DNA of 7,717 nt from Bacteroidota bacterium. Its GTDB lineage: Bacteria; Bacteroidota; Bacteroidia; Flavobacteriales; Weeksellaceae. The stretch covers positions 1 to 7,717 of the forward strand of contig JAEWIE010000022.1 in NCBI GenBank assembly GCA_023387375.1. The letters are read 5' to 3'. Position 1 is the stretch's first letter. Every line of letters begins with the position of its first letter. The position numbers and the translations under genes are program-made. This document shows, in pieces, positions 1 through 5,492 of this stretch. The notes below the pieces were generated by a model. That model did not search any database, had not been told where the DNA came from, and worked only from the letters and a program-made list of their open reading frames with translations.

Positions 1-432
1 AATCAGAGTTTGAATATTTTCACCATCCTAGGGATCATCATGCTCATTGGACTTGTGGCCAAGAACGCCATCTTACTGGTGGACTTCATTAACCACCGAC
101 TCGATGCAGGGGAGAATATTGTAGATGCGATTGTGCAGGCAAACCACGCAAGGCTTAGACCGATTCTAATGACCACTATTGCGATGGTCTTCGGGATGAT
201 TCCAATTGCGATGGCAACAGGTGCTGCTGCGTCCATGAACAACGGTCTTGCGATCGTAATTATTGGAGGTCTAATCTCCTCGTTATTCCTTACGCTGATT
301 ATTGTGCCTGTAGTATATTACATTGTGGTAAGACTAGAGAACCGTTTTTCGAAACATGAAAAAGTAGATTACGCTTCTGAGATGACTGCAGACTATAAGC
401 ATCTACATCCAGAGGATGAACTAGAATTTTAA
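1..432 (+). CDS. RND-family efflux pump inner-membrane subunit, C-terminal fragment
   Basis: This is the last 143 codons of a resistance-nodulation-division (AcrB/HAE1-like) proton-driven exporter. The gene is open at the left edge of the window, so its start is not visible. The fragment begins inside a transmembrane helix with the signature GLVAKNAILLVDF, which corresponds to the conserved IGLV-KNAI-LVD stretch of AcrB-type pumps. It continues with the conserved RLRPILMTTIAMVFGMIPIA segment and the last two membrane helices (GLAIVIIGGLISSLFLTLIIVPVVYY). The protein ends in a charged cytoplasmic tail rich in Glu, Asp and Lys. RND pumps normally exceed 1000 residues and work with a periplasmic adaptor and an outer-membrane channel. 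Those genes would lie to the left. The substrate cannot be told from this fragment. The gene runs towards the carotenoid operon and is separated from it by a terminator and an insertion-sequence remnant. Confidence 0.93.
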   Translation, partial: NQSLNIFTILGIIMLIGLVAKNAILLVDFINHRLDAGENIVDAIVQANHARLRPILMTTIAMVFGMIPIAMATGAAASMNNGLAIVIIGGLISSLFLTLIIVPVVYYIVVRLENRFSKHEKVDYASEMTADYKHLHPEDELEF

Positions 433-469
433 TTCTTATGCCGAATTAAATCTCGGAGAAACGATAGTG

Positions 470-504
470 CAAGGGTCTACTTTTTAAGTGGACCCTTGTT
501 ATTT
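470..504 (+). terminator. Rho-independent terminator after the RND gene
   Basis: An 11-bp stem (470-480, CAAGGGTCTAC, with 488-498, GTGGACCCTTG) contains a single T-G wobble and closes a 7-base loop, TTTTTAA. It is followed by the T-rich run TTATTT. It starts 38 bases after the RND stop codon, the expected place for its terminator. Read on the minus strand, the same stem lacks a good T tract. It would therefore be a poor terminator for the converging carotenoid operon. Confidence 0.8.
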
Positions 505-522
505 GTAAATGATACTGATTAG

Positions 523-866
523 ATGCGGAAGATCCTGCTTTCCTTCCGCAGGCATTTAACAGAATGGAAAAAGAACGAGTATAATCACCCTTATTTGATG
601 TGGGACCTGAATATAACTCGTAGCAACCAAGTGAGGGAGGTTGATGTTAAGTACATACCCATGGCCATAGGATTTATGTATTTAACGGCGATTACAGATG
701 TTTGCAGCCGCTATATCGCTGCAGGGGTGTAAATATATTGTGGGGTTCAGGGCTTGAATCCTACGTCAAGCAAAAACAAGGTGAGGCGTTATCATTAAGT
801 GAGTCTATTACCCTTGAATCCAGATCCATCGGCTCTGACGTGGGAGGGTAGTTCACCATCGCCTTT
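523..866 (+). pseudogene. Decayed IS3-family transposase (orfB-type DDE integrase remnant)
   Basis: An internal piece of an IS3-family transposase, broken in at least two places. In one frame (523 to about 718) it reads HPYLMWDLNITRSNQV-REVDVKYIPM-GFMYLTAITDVCSRYI. This matches the rve-domain block 'YPYLLRGL-I-RPNQVW-DITYIPM-GFMYL-AI-D-SRY' and contains the first catalytic Asp (codon 643-645). The usual Trp of NQVW is Arg here. That frame stops at 730. The family pattern resumes in another frame: WGSGLES from 741, then SIGSDVGG-stop-FT at 825-857. The latter matches the second-Asp motif SDQG-QFT with its Gln turned into TAG (849-851). The spacing between the two Asp codons (194 bases) is close to the usual roughly 60 residues, so this block decayed by small indels rather than by a large deletion. 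The N-terminal part, the final Glu region and both terminal inverted repeats are not recognisable. The right boundary near 866 is approximate. Confidence 0.82.
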
Positions 867-1766
867 CTACAAAAAGGTCTTATCAATCGAGCTATACTCA
901 AATTTAAAGCCGGCCTTTTTTATTCTTTCATTGGCCACCTTAGAACCATTTAATAACATCACAGACATTTCTCCAAAAAATACTTTTACCAGAAATGCAG
1001 GTGCATTGGGCAAAAAGGTTTTCTTACCAAATGATCGTAGAAGTGCTTCTGATAAATCATTCATCGTAATGTGCTCGGACGAAACAGCATTAAAAACCCC
1101 ACTTATTCCATTTGTTTTCAAGATAAACTGATACAACCTGACTAAATCTCGAATTCCAATCCAAGGTAAATATTGTTTGCCATTTCCTAAAGATGTATTG
1201 ATGCCTACTTTCGCCAAAGGCGCTAATTTTTGATACATGCCACCATCTTTCCCTAGGACAACACCCTTTCTTAAAATCACGGTCGCAATACCCAAACTTT
1301 CGAATTGCAATGCTGATTTTTCCCACTGCTCGCAGACAGAAGCTAAAAAGTCGTTACCATTATTGGATGTTTCTGTGAATATCTCCTCTGTAGTAACTGC
1401 GCCATAATAACCTACGGCAGACGAAGAAATGAAAGTATTTATGCTATAATTTCTTGTTTTAACATAGGTGTAAAGTAAATCTATTGACTTTGTTCGGCTC
1501 TCAATGATTTCGATTTTTCTTTTATTAGTCCACGGTTTTTCGCCAATGTTCGCTCCTGTTAGATTAATGATTTTTGTAACACTTTCAAAGGCTTTTTCGT
1601 CAATATAGCTTTTATCGACGTCCCATTGAAAAAAATGAATGTTTTCAGTGTTAATGTTGCTTCTTCTTCGAGTTAAAACATTAACAATATAGCCGCAATT
1701 TGTCAGGTGCCTTATCAATGCTTTTCCAACAAAACCTGTTCCTCCGGCAATTAGTATCGTTTTCAT
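867..1766 (-). CDS. TIGR01777-family NAD(P)-binding epimerase-like oxidoreductase (YfcH/SulA-like, DUF1731)
   Basis: A 299-residue extended short-chain dehydrogenase/reductase-like protein. The N-terminus carries a Rossmann nucleotide-binding loop GGTGFVG (G8, G11, G14). The family hallmark NLTGANIGEKPWT-KRK lies at about 68-84, SSSAVGYYG at 114-122, and LGNGKQYLPWIGIRDLV at 193-209. A C-terminal DUF1731 domain (about 250-297) contains FLPNAPAFLVKVFFGEM and GFKFEY. Length fits the family, but the end (SSIDKTFL-stop) looks a few residues short of the usual '-ALADLL'. The stop codon falls where the insertion-sequence remnant begins, so the original tail may have been replaced. The start codon ATG overlaps the stop codon of the idi remnant (ATGA). 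It is the last gene of the operon. Members of this family often accompany SRPBCC, photolyase and carotenoid genes, but the reaction is unknown. It is not a proven cell-division inhibitor. Confidence 0.9.
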   Translation of the reverse strand: MKTILIAGGTGFVGKALIRHLTNCGYIVNVLTRRRSNINTENIHFFQWDVDKSYIDEKAFESVTKIINLTGANIGEKPWTNKRKIEIIESRTKSIDLLYTYVKTRNYSINTFISSSAVGYYGAVTTEEIFTETSNNGNDFLASVCEQWEKSALQFESLGIATVILRKGVVLGKDGGMYQKLAPLAKVGINTSLGNGKQYLPWIGIRDLVRLYQFILKTNGISGVFNAVSSEHITMNDLSEALLRSFGKKTFLPNAPAFLVKVFFGEMSVMLLNGSKVANERIKKAGFKFEYSSIDKTFL

Positions 1767-1933
1767 TTGTTAATTTTTGAATGTAACTTTGGATAAGCTT
1801 GTTTCAACCAAATCGTATAAGGAGACGGATTGTTTTTTGAATATGATAGAATTTCATCTATATGCATCCATTTATAATCTTTCATCTCATCTTTATTTAA
1901 AACAGGATCTTGATTTGAAAAACCTATGACGAC
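1763..1933 (-). pseudogene. idi: Isopentenyl-diphosphate delta-isomerase, C-terminal remnant
   Basis: The last 50-odd codons of what looks like a type 1 (Nudix-fold) IPP isomerase, which interconverts isopentenyl and dimethylallyl diphosphate to feed prenyl chain synthesis. The recognisable blocks are VVIGF, matching the family 'DHVFIGF', and then PVLNKDEMKDYKWMHIDEI and NPSPYTIWLKQAYPKL. These match the usual '-N-EEV-D(Y/W)KW---EEL' and 'NP--YT-WFK--L-KL' pattern at the Idi C-terminus. The N-terminal two thirds is absent, including the catalytic Cys and the metal-binding His and Glu residues, so it cannot be an active isomerase. The stop codon still overlaps the epimerase ATG (ATGA), which implies that a full idi once sat directly upstream in the operon. 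The boundary with the photolyase remnant near 1933 is estimated from where family resemblance switches. Another Nudix protein is possible but fits less well. Confidence 0.72.
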
Positions 1934-2035
1934 ACAGCAACATCGGAAATTCAGAAGCAAGTGCCTGATATAACCCCACATTGTCTTCCAAACGCAAGTC
2001 TCTGCGAAATCAAAAACGCAGAACTTACTTTTCAC
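1934..2035 (-). pseudogene. DNA photolyase/cryptochrome family, N-terminal remnant
   Basis: The first 34 or so codons of a photolyase/cryptochrome gene. These flavoproteins use light to repair UV-induced pyrimidine dimers or to sense blue light. Translation would start at GTG (2033-2035) and reads MKSKFCVF. After a frameshift in the T run near 2012-2016, the next frame reads FRRDLRLEDNVGLYQALASEFP (2009-1944). This matches the near-universal photolyase start 'V-WFRRDLRL-DN--L--A'. The expected Trp of WFRRD is lost: the site reads TTTTTGATTT, so restoring one T would still give a TGA stop. All remaining domains are missing, including the FAD-binding helical domain, because the sequence passes straight into idi. 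The GTG lies 11 bases inside the end of the lipocalin gene, showing the old coupling. The motif is specific enough that I consider the family call secure and the gene clearly dead. Confidence 0.85.
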
Positions 2036-2588
2036 TCAGGAATGGATTGTCGTTTCTGTCGTGCTTTACCCAAATGAGTTTAGATGTATCATAACCTATT
2101 TCTTCTGCAATTTTCAAGTAGTTGGATTTAACTTCTTCAGAAATATCTTTTGTTCTTGATAAGATCCACAAATAATCCAAGTCTTTTCCTGCAATTAAGG
2201 CGTATTGGTAATTTTCATCCAGTGCCACTACATTGTAACCTGCATAAAAGGGACCGAAGAAGCTTACTTTTAATTCTGCAATATCTTTACTTCCTCTAAA
2301 CTTTGCTAATCCATCCGCTTTTTTCCATTCTGCTTTTTTGTAATTATAACCACTGTTCAACACAGTGATGTTGCCTTTTTTGTTCAGACTGTATTGAGCG
2401 GAGACATTGTCCAAGTTCTTTTCAAAACGAAAATCGAAACGGGCAATTTCATACCATGTGCCTAAATAACGACTGATATCAAAGTTTTTGACCGCCTCAG
2501 CATTTTTTGGAATGGAGGCACAAGAATTTAAAAGAGCAACGAAGCCTATGGTACAAGCTACTATTAAAATTTTATTTGTTGTTTTCAT
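2025..2588 (-). CDS. Blc-like lipocalin, predicted lipoprotein
   Basis: A 187-residue bacterial lipocalin. An N-terminal lipoprotein signal (Lys-rich start, hydrophobic stretch, lipobox LNSC with the lipidated Cys at 23) predicts export and membrane anchoring facing the periplasm. The first lipocalin signature, LGTWYEIARFD (G43, W45), follows directly. The middle strands include KADGLAKFRG and VSFFGPFYAGYNVVALDENYQYALI, and the region ends with DYLWILSRT. All of this matches the Blc/apolipoprotein-D branch. Length is ordinary for the family. Such proteins bind lysophospholipids, fatty acids or other hydrophobic molecules in a beta-barrel. In a carotenoid operon, a role in membrane upkeep or in handling a hydrophobic pigment or lipid is possible but inferred. 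The start overlaps the end of the cyclase gene by 17 bases, and the end overlaps the photolyase remnant by 11, so it is translated within the operon. Confidence 0.92.
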   Translation of the reverse strand: MKTTNKILIVACTIGFVALLNSCASIPKNAEAVKNFDISRYLGTWYEIARFDFRFEKNLDNVSAQYSLNKKGNITVLNSGYNYKKAEWKKADGLAKFRGSKDIAELKVSFFGPFYAGYNVVALDENYQYALIAGKDLDYLWILSRTKDISEEVKSNYLKIAEEIGYDTSKLIWVKHDRNDNPFLSEK

Positions 2589-3273
2589 CGGGCGTATGTT
2601 TAAATTTTTTAAAAAAGTAAAGCACTAAAAGAAACTGTGTGTATCCGTAGACCGCGTCTTCGATTGGTATCGTTAGTATTCGTATACCTAGGAAATCTCC
2701 CGAATTGTAATTTACTATTGGCATTTCTAATCCTGTGCCGGTCAGCACACCATTTACTGGAAAGAAACCTAACAATAATATCGTAAATACTAGCGATGCT
2801 TTGCCAATCCAATCTGCCCGAGCAATGAAATGCAGGTAAATTAAAGTTGCTGAAGTGGTGATAGCTGTTACCAATGTATAAATTTTATCGTAATGCAACA
2901 AAGCGATAACCATACAGACAATCAAACTGACAAAAACGATCAGATTATTAAAACTGGATAGCCATCCTAGCTTGAAAAATTTATCAAAACAGAAATAGGT
3001 AAATATGCATGAAAACGGAATGAAAATAAAGAAAAGCCATTCTTCAAGAGGCAATCCCGCTATCACTATTCCAAGCGTGTAGTCTGTGTTGAACCACCAC
3101 ACACCTTTTGCCGTAAACCATACATCCCAAGAAATGAATGGAATGGCAACTAGAAAGGCGGATTTTAAATACGCACCAAAATATCGATTAAAGCGAATTC
3201 GACTATCAAAAGATGCAATGAAACAAATAATAACCGTAAAAAATAATATCAGTAAATAAGTATATGCTATCAT
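2572..3273 (-). CDS. crtYcd: Lycopene beta-cyclase, fused CrtYc-CrtYd type (lycopene cyclase domain protein)
   Basis: A 233-residue very hydrophobic membrane protein with about six to seven predicted helices and two copies of the lycopene cyclase domain. Copy one contains WDVWFTAKGVWWFN (49-62) followed by AGLPLEEWLFFIFIP (72-86). Copy two contains NGVLTGTGLEMPIVNYN (174-190) followed by IPIEDAVYGYTQFLL (202-216). The PLEE and PIED acidic motifs are characteristic of this unrelated-to-CrtY cyclase class. In some actinobacteria the same class consists of two separate subunits, CrtYc and CrtYd. Here one chain carries both. The enzyme would close beta rings at both ends of lycopene to give beta-carotene in the cytoplasmic membrane. 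Its ATG overlaps the crtZ stop by 4 bases (ATGA), as expected for coupled translation. Ring type (beta rather than epsilon) is inferred from the neighbouring hydroxylase. Confidence 0.9.
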   Translation of the reverse strand: MIAYTYLLILFFTVIICFIASFDSRIRFNRYFGAYLKSAFLVAIPFISWDVWFTAKGVWWFNTDYTLGIVIAGLPLEEWLFFIFIPFSCIFTYFCFDKFFKLGWLSSFNNLIVFVSLIVCMVIALLHYDKIYTLVTAITTSATLIYLHFIARADWIGKASLVFTILLLGFFPVNGVLTGTGLEMPIVNYNSGDFLGIRILTIPIEDAVYGYTQFLLVLYFFKKFKHTPDENNK

Positions 3274-3728
3274 TTTTTAGAAGAATTATAATACATTTTA
3301 AAATACTTGAATGGCACATATAAGAAGCCAAAACATTCACCATTTTCTTTGCCAATATGCTTGTGATGTTGTTTATGTGCTCTGCGAAGTGCCAAGAAAT
3401 AGATGTTTTTCGTGCGGGTCAATAGTTTAATCCGTTGGTGGATAAAGACATCGTGTACGAAAAAATAGGCCATTCCATAGAGCATAATGCCCAATCCTAT
3501 AAAAAACATATAATTGAAATTTTCGAGCGAACCGAAATACATTAAAGCAATTGTCGGTAAAGCAAATATGACAAAGAAATAGTCGTTTTTTTCTAAAACT
3601 CCGTCATTGCTATGATCGTGATGGTCTTTGTGTAAACCCCAAAGAAAGCCGTGCATAATATATTTGTGGATAATCCACGTTGCTCCTTCCATCCCCATAA
3701 ATGTTCCGAATACAATTAAAAAATTCAT
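3270..3728 (-). CDS. crtZ: Beta-carotene hydroxylase (sterol desaturase/fatty acid hydroxylase superfamily)
   Basis: A 152-residue membrane di-iron hydroxylase that adds hydroxyl groups at C3 and C3' of beta-carotene, giving zeaxanthin via beta-cryptoxanthin. All four histidine clusters that bind the iron pair are present: HKYIMH (H21, H26), HKDHH (H33, H36, H37), HDVFIH (H92, H97) and HKQHHKH (H118, H121, H122, H124). Hydrophobic helices lie at about 1-20, 52-66 and 72-91. Length is typical of compact bacterial CrtZ proteins. The gene starts 10 bases after the SRPBCC stop codon, with only a purine-rich A run and no real Shine-Dalgarno, and it overlaps the cyclase start by 4 bases. Nothing looks damaged. 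The order hydroxylase then cyclase agrees with a zeaxanthin-making operon. Confidence 0.94.
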   Translation of the reverse strand: MNFLIVFGTFMGMEGATWIIHKYIMHGFLWGLHKDHHDHSNDGVLEKNDYFFVIFALPTIALMYFGSLENFNYMFFIGLGIMLYGMAYFFVHDVFIHQRIKLLTRTKNIYFLALRRAHKQHHKHIGKENGECFGFLYVPFKYFKMYYNSSKK

Positions 3729-3738
3729 AGCTGTTTTT

Positions 3739-4197
3739 TTACTTGTTAAATAGTTTTTCTAAAACGCGGTAGCGGAAATCAAAAATGTCCGCTATTTTCT
3801 TTTTCACAAAGAGCCGATGTACCATCTTCCCCAAAAAACCGAAAGGCAATTCGTAATCTACGGTATCTTTCATTAGTACACCGTCTTTATTGGGGATAAA
3901 TTCGTGAAAATGGTTCCAGTATTTGTAAGGTCCTTTCTCCTGGAAATCAGTAAAGCTTTTATTGGGTTCCACATGGGTAATTCTCGTTCTCCACTTCAAC
4001 GGAACTTCCAGCAACGGCGAAACGATATAATCGATCACCATTCCTTTCGTAATCTGTTCGCTGTTAAGATCAGACAGCACAGTAAAACCCATATCTTTGG
4101 GTGTAATCGTGGAAAGGTTCTTCGGAGAAGAAAAAAAGTCCCAAGCTGTTTCGATATCGCAATTCAATTGTTGCTCCCTGTGTAACCGGTGTTTCAT
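3739..4197 (-). CDS. SRPBCC-fold (START/Bet v1-like) protein
   Basis: A 152-residue soluble protein of the SRPBCC superfamily, small helix-grip folds with a deep hydrophobic pocket. The N-terminus HREQQLNCDIETAWDFFSSPKNLSTITPKDMGF has the pattern typical of the CoxG/polyketide-cyclase-like branch: a first strand, then 'AWDFFS-P-NL--ITP'. Later blocks are KWRTRITHVEPNKSFTDFQEKGPYKYWNHFHEF and DTVDYELPFGFLG, which form the sheet around the cavity. No signal peptide is visible, so it is probably cytoplasmic. The ATG comes three bases after the stop of the exported protein gene. The same SRPBCC type is found fused to TIGR01777 epimerases in other bacteria. That makes a joint role with the last gene of this operon likely. 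The ligand is unknown; a carotenoid or isoprenoid is only a guess. Confidence 0.86.
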   Translation of the reverse strand: MKHRLHREQQLNCDIETAWDFFSSPKNLSTITPKDMGFTVLSDLNSEQITKGMVIDYIVSPLLEVPLKWRTRITHVEPNKSFTDFQEKGPYKYWNHFHEFIPNKDGVLMKDTVDYELPFGFLGKMVHRLFVKKKIADIFDFRYRVLEKLFNK

Positions 4198-4200
4198 AGT

Positions 4201-4659
4201 TTAGTGTTTTAAAAGCGTTGTTATATTTTTCTGCAAAATATCCGACCTCAATTGGTGGCGATTTTCCTTAATAAATTTGACATCCTCATGTATGTTTGAT
4301 TTATATCCTAAAAAAGACGGTGCATTTTTTTGAACCGAAAGTCGGATAAACCTTAATTCCACATTTTCAGGTTCTTTTTTGATTGCCTCCTCGATGTTAT
4401 TCTTGCCTTTTTTAAACGTATTGAGTTTACTTATGGGACTCAAGACGTGATTTGCCCAGATGGTTTGTAAACCACCCAAATAAGCCAGATGTGTAGCTGA
4501 ATTGTTTTTTGTTTTGGTCAATTCTGTAATCATCTTTTCGCACAACTCTTTTTCTGATACCAGCTTGTTGTAGTTAGCCCTTACTTCATCCAAAACTGTT
4601 GCATTAAAACTCAAAATAAAGAATATTGTAGATATTAGTAGGCTAGAAATTTTGATCAT
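4201..4659 (-). CDS. Small exported protein of unknown function in the carotenoid operon
   Basis: I do not recognise a named family. The 152-residue product starts with a Sec-type signal peptide (MIKISSLLISTIFFILSFNA, cleavage probably near residue 20). There is no lipobox Cys, so the mature protein of about 130 residues should be soluble in the periplasm or outside the cell. The rest looks mainly helical and charged, with a segment NNIEEAIKKEPENVELRFIRLSVQKNAPSFLGYKSNIHEDV that resembles the helix-turn-helix spacing of a TPR-like repeat ('-AI--EP-N-ELR--R'). No catalytic motif is evident. The start overlaps the crtB stop by 4 bases (ATGA) and the stop lies three bases before the SRPBCC gene. 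It is therefore tightly built into the operon and very likely a real gene. Its role in pigment handling or export is open. Confidence 0.8.
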   Translation of the reverse strand: MIKISSLLISTIFFILSFNATVLDEVRANYNKLVSEKELCEKMITELTKTKNNSATHLAYLGGLQTIWANHVLSPISKLNTFKKGKNNIEEAIKKEPENVELRFIRLSVQKNAPSFLGYKSNIHEDVKFIKENRHQLRSDILQKNITTLLKH

Positions 4660-5492
4660 AAAAACGCAGTTTTATACCTTACATAACTTTTGAATGCCAC
4701 AAATGCCTTTTCAGAATTTGGAACCCGAATCCTGTTATTCAATATCTCTTTGGAGGATATTTTTTTTATTTTTTGAAACAAAGACCAATAGTACTTGTAA
4801 GCTAAATACACCCCAAACATTGCGGAATTGGGCAGCTTCTTAATCCCGATTAAAGCCGCCTTAAATTCTTGCTCTATCTCCTTTTCAATCTCACTTTTCA
4901 CACTATTATCAAAAATGCACATATCAATATTCGGGAAATAAGTCCTGCCCAAAATCTGATAATCATCTTTCAAGTCCCTTAAAAAATTTACTTTTTGAAA
5001 AGCTGACCCCAGTTTCATTGCATAGGGCTTTAATTCTCTATATTTTTCCATATTCCCATCCGTAAAAACGTGCAGACACATCAGCCCTACTACTTCGGCT
5101 GAACCAAAAATATATTCTTCGTATCGCTCTGAATTGTAATCTATTTTGTGCAAATCCATTTCCATACTATGTAAAAACTGCTCAATCAGACTTTTGTCAA
5201 TTTTATACTTATTTACTGTTTCCTGGAACGATTGTAGAATAGGGTTAAGCGAAATTCCTTCATGCAATGCATCCTCGGTTTCTACTTTTAACCGATTAAG
5301 TAGCTTCTCCTTATCATACCCGTGAAAACTGTCAACGATTTCATCAGCCAGTCTCACATATCCATATATGGCATAGATAGCGGGACGTATAGACGGTTTC
5401 AGCGCTAAAATTCCTAGGGAAAAACTCGTACTATATTTTTGGGTTGTTATCTTGCTTACCGAGTAAGATAGTTCGTCAAATAACTGTTTCAT
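4656..5492 (-). CDS. crtB: Phytoene synthase
   Basis: A 278-residue trans-isoprenyl diphosphate synthase of the squalene/phytoene synthase family. It condenses two geranylgeranyl diphosphates head to head into phytoene, the first committed carotenoid step. The two Asp-rich, magnesium-binding motifs are intact: DEIVD at 50-54 (D50, D54) and DLKDD at 173-177, within the block VNFLRDLKDDYQILGRTYFP (168-187). The early block SFSLGILALKP-IRPAIYAIYGYVRLADEIVD and the middle block EEYIFGSAEVVGLMC are also classic. Length is normal (about 270-300). The neighbouring desaturase and carotenoid cyclase make phytoene, rather than squalene, the expected product. The start ATG overlaps the crtI stop by 4 bases, and the end overlaps the next gene in the same way. 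Confidence 0.95.
   Translation of the reverse strand: MKQLFDELSYSVSKITTQKYSTSFSLGILALKPSIRPAIYAIYGYVRLADEIVDSFHGYDKEKLLNRLKVETEDALHEGISLNPILQSFQETVNKYKIDKSLIEQFLHSMEMDLHKIDYNSERYEEYIFGSAEVVGLMCLHVFTDGNMEKYRELKPYAMKLGSAFQKVNFLRDLKDDYQILGRTYFPNIDMCIFDNSVKSEIEKEIEQEFKAALIGIKKLPNSAMFGVYLAYKYYWSLFQKIKKISSKEILNNRIRVPNSEKAFVAFKSYVRYKTAFL

Noticed and set aside
753..821. Direct repeat CTTGAATCC at 753-761 and 813-821
   Set aside because: Only nine bases, within a decayed transposase, with no flanking symmetry. Probably chance or an internal codon repeat.
433..866. A dedicated terminator for the carotenoid operon after the epimerase
   Set aside because: No minus-strand hairpin followed by a T tract was found. 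The RND terminator stem lacks one when read from that side.
799..1131. Plus-strand reading frame of 110 codons
   Set aside because: It is a shadow: its start overlaps the transposase remnant and the rest lies antisense to the well-supported epimerase gene. The protein resembles nothing.
1090..1326. Minus-strand frame of 78 codons inside the epimerase gene
   Set aside because: Alternate frame within a conserved Rossmann-fold gene, with no independent support.
1763..2035. An intact novel small protein of 90 residues
   Set aside because: Both halves are explained better as fragments of photolyase (other frame) and Idi (same frame). The out-of-frame middle part is Cys- and Trp-rich nonsense.
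3904..4185. Plus-strand frame of 93 codons opposite the SRPBCC gene
   Set aside because: Antisense to a clear family member, with no start signal and no family resemblance.
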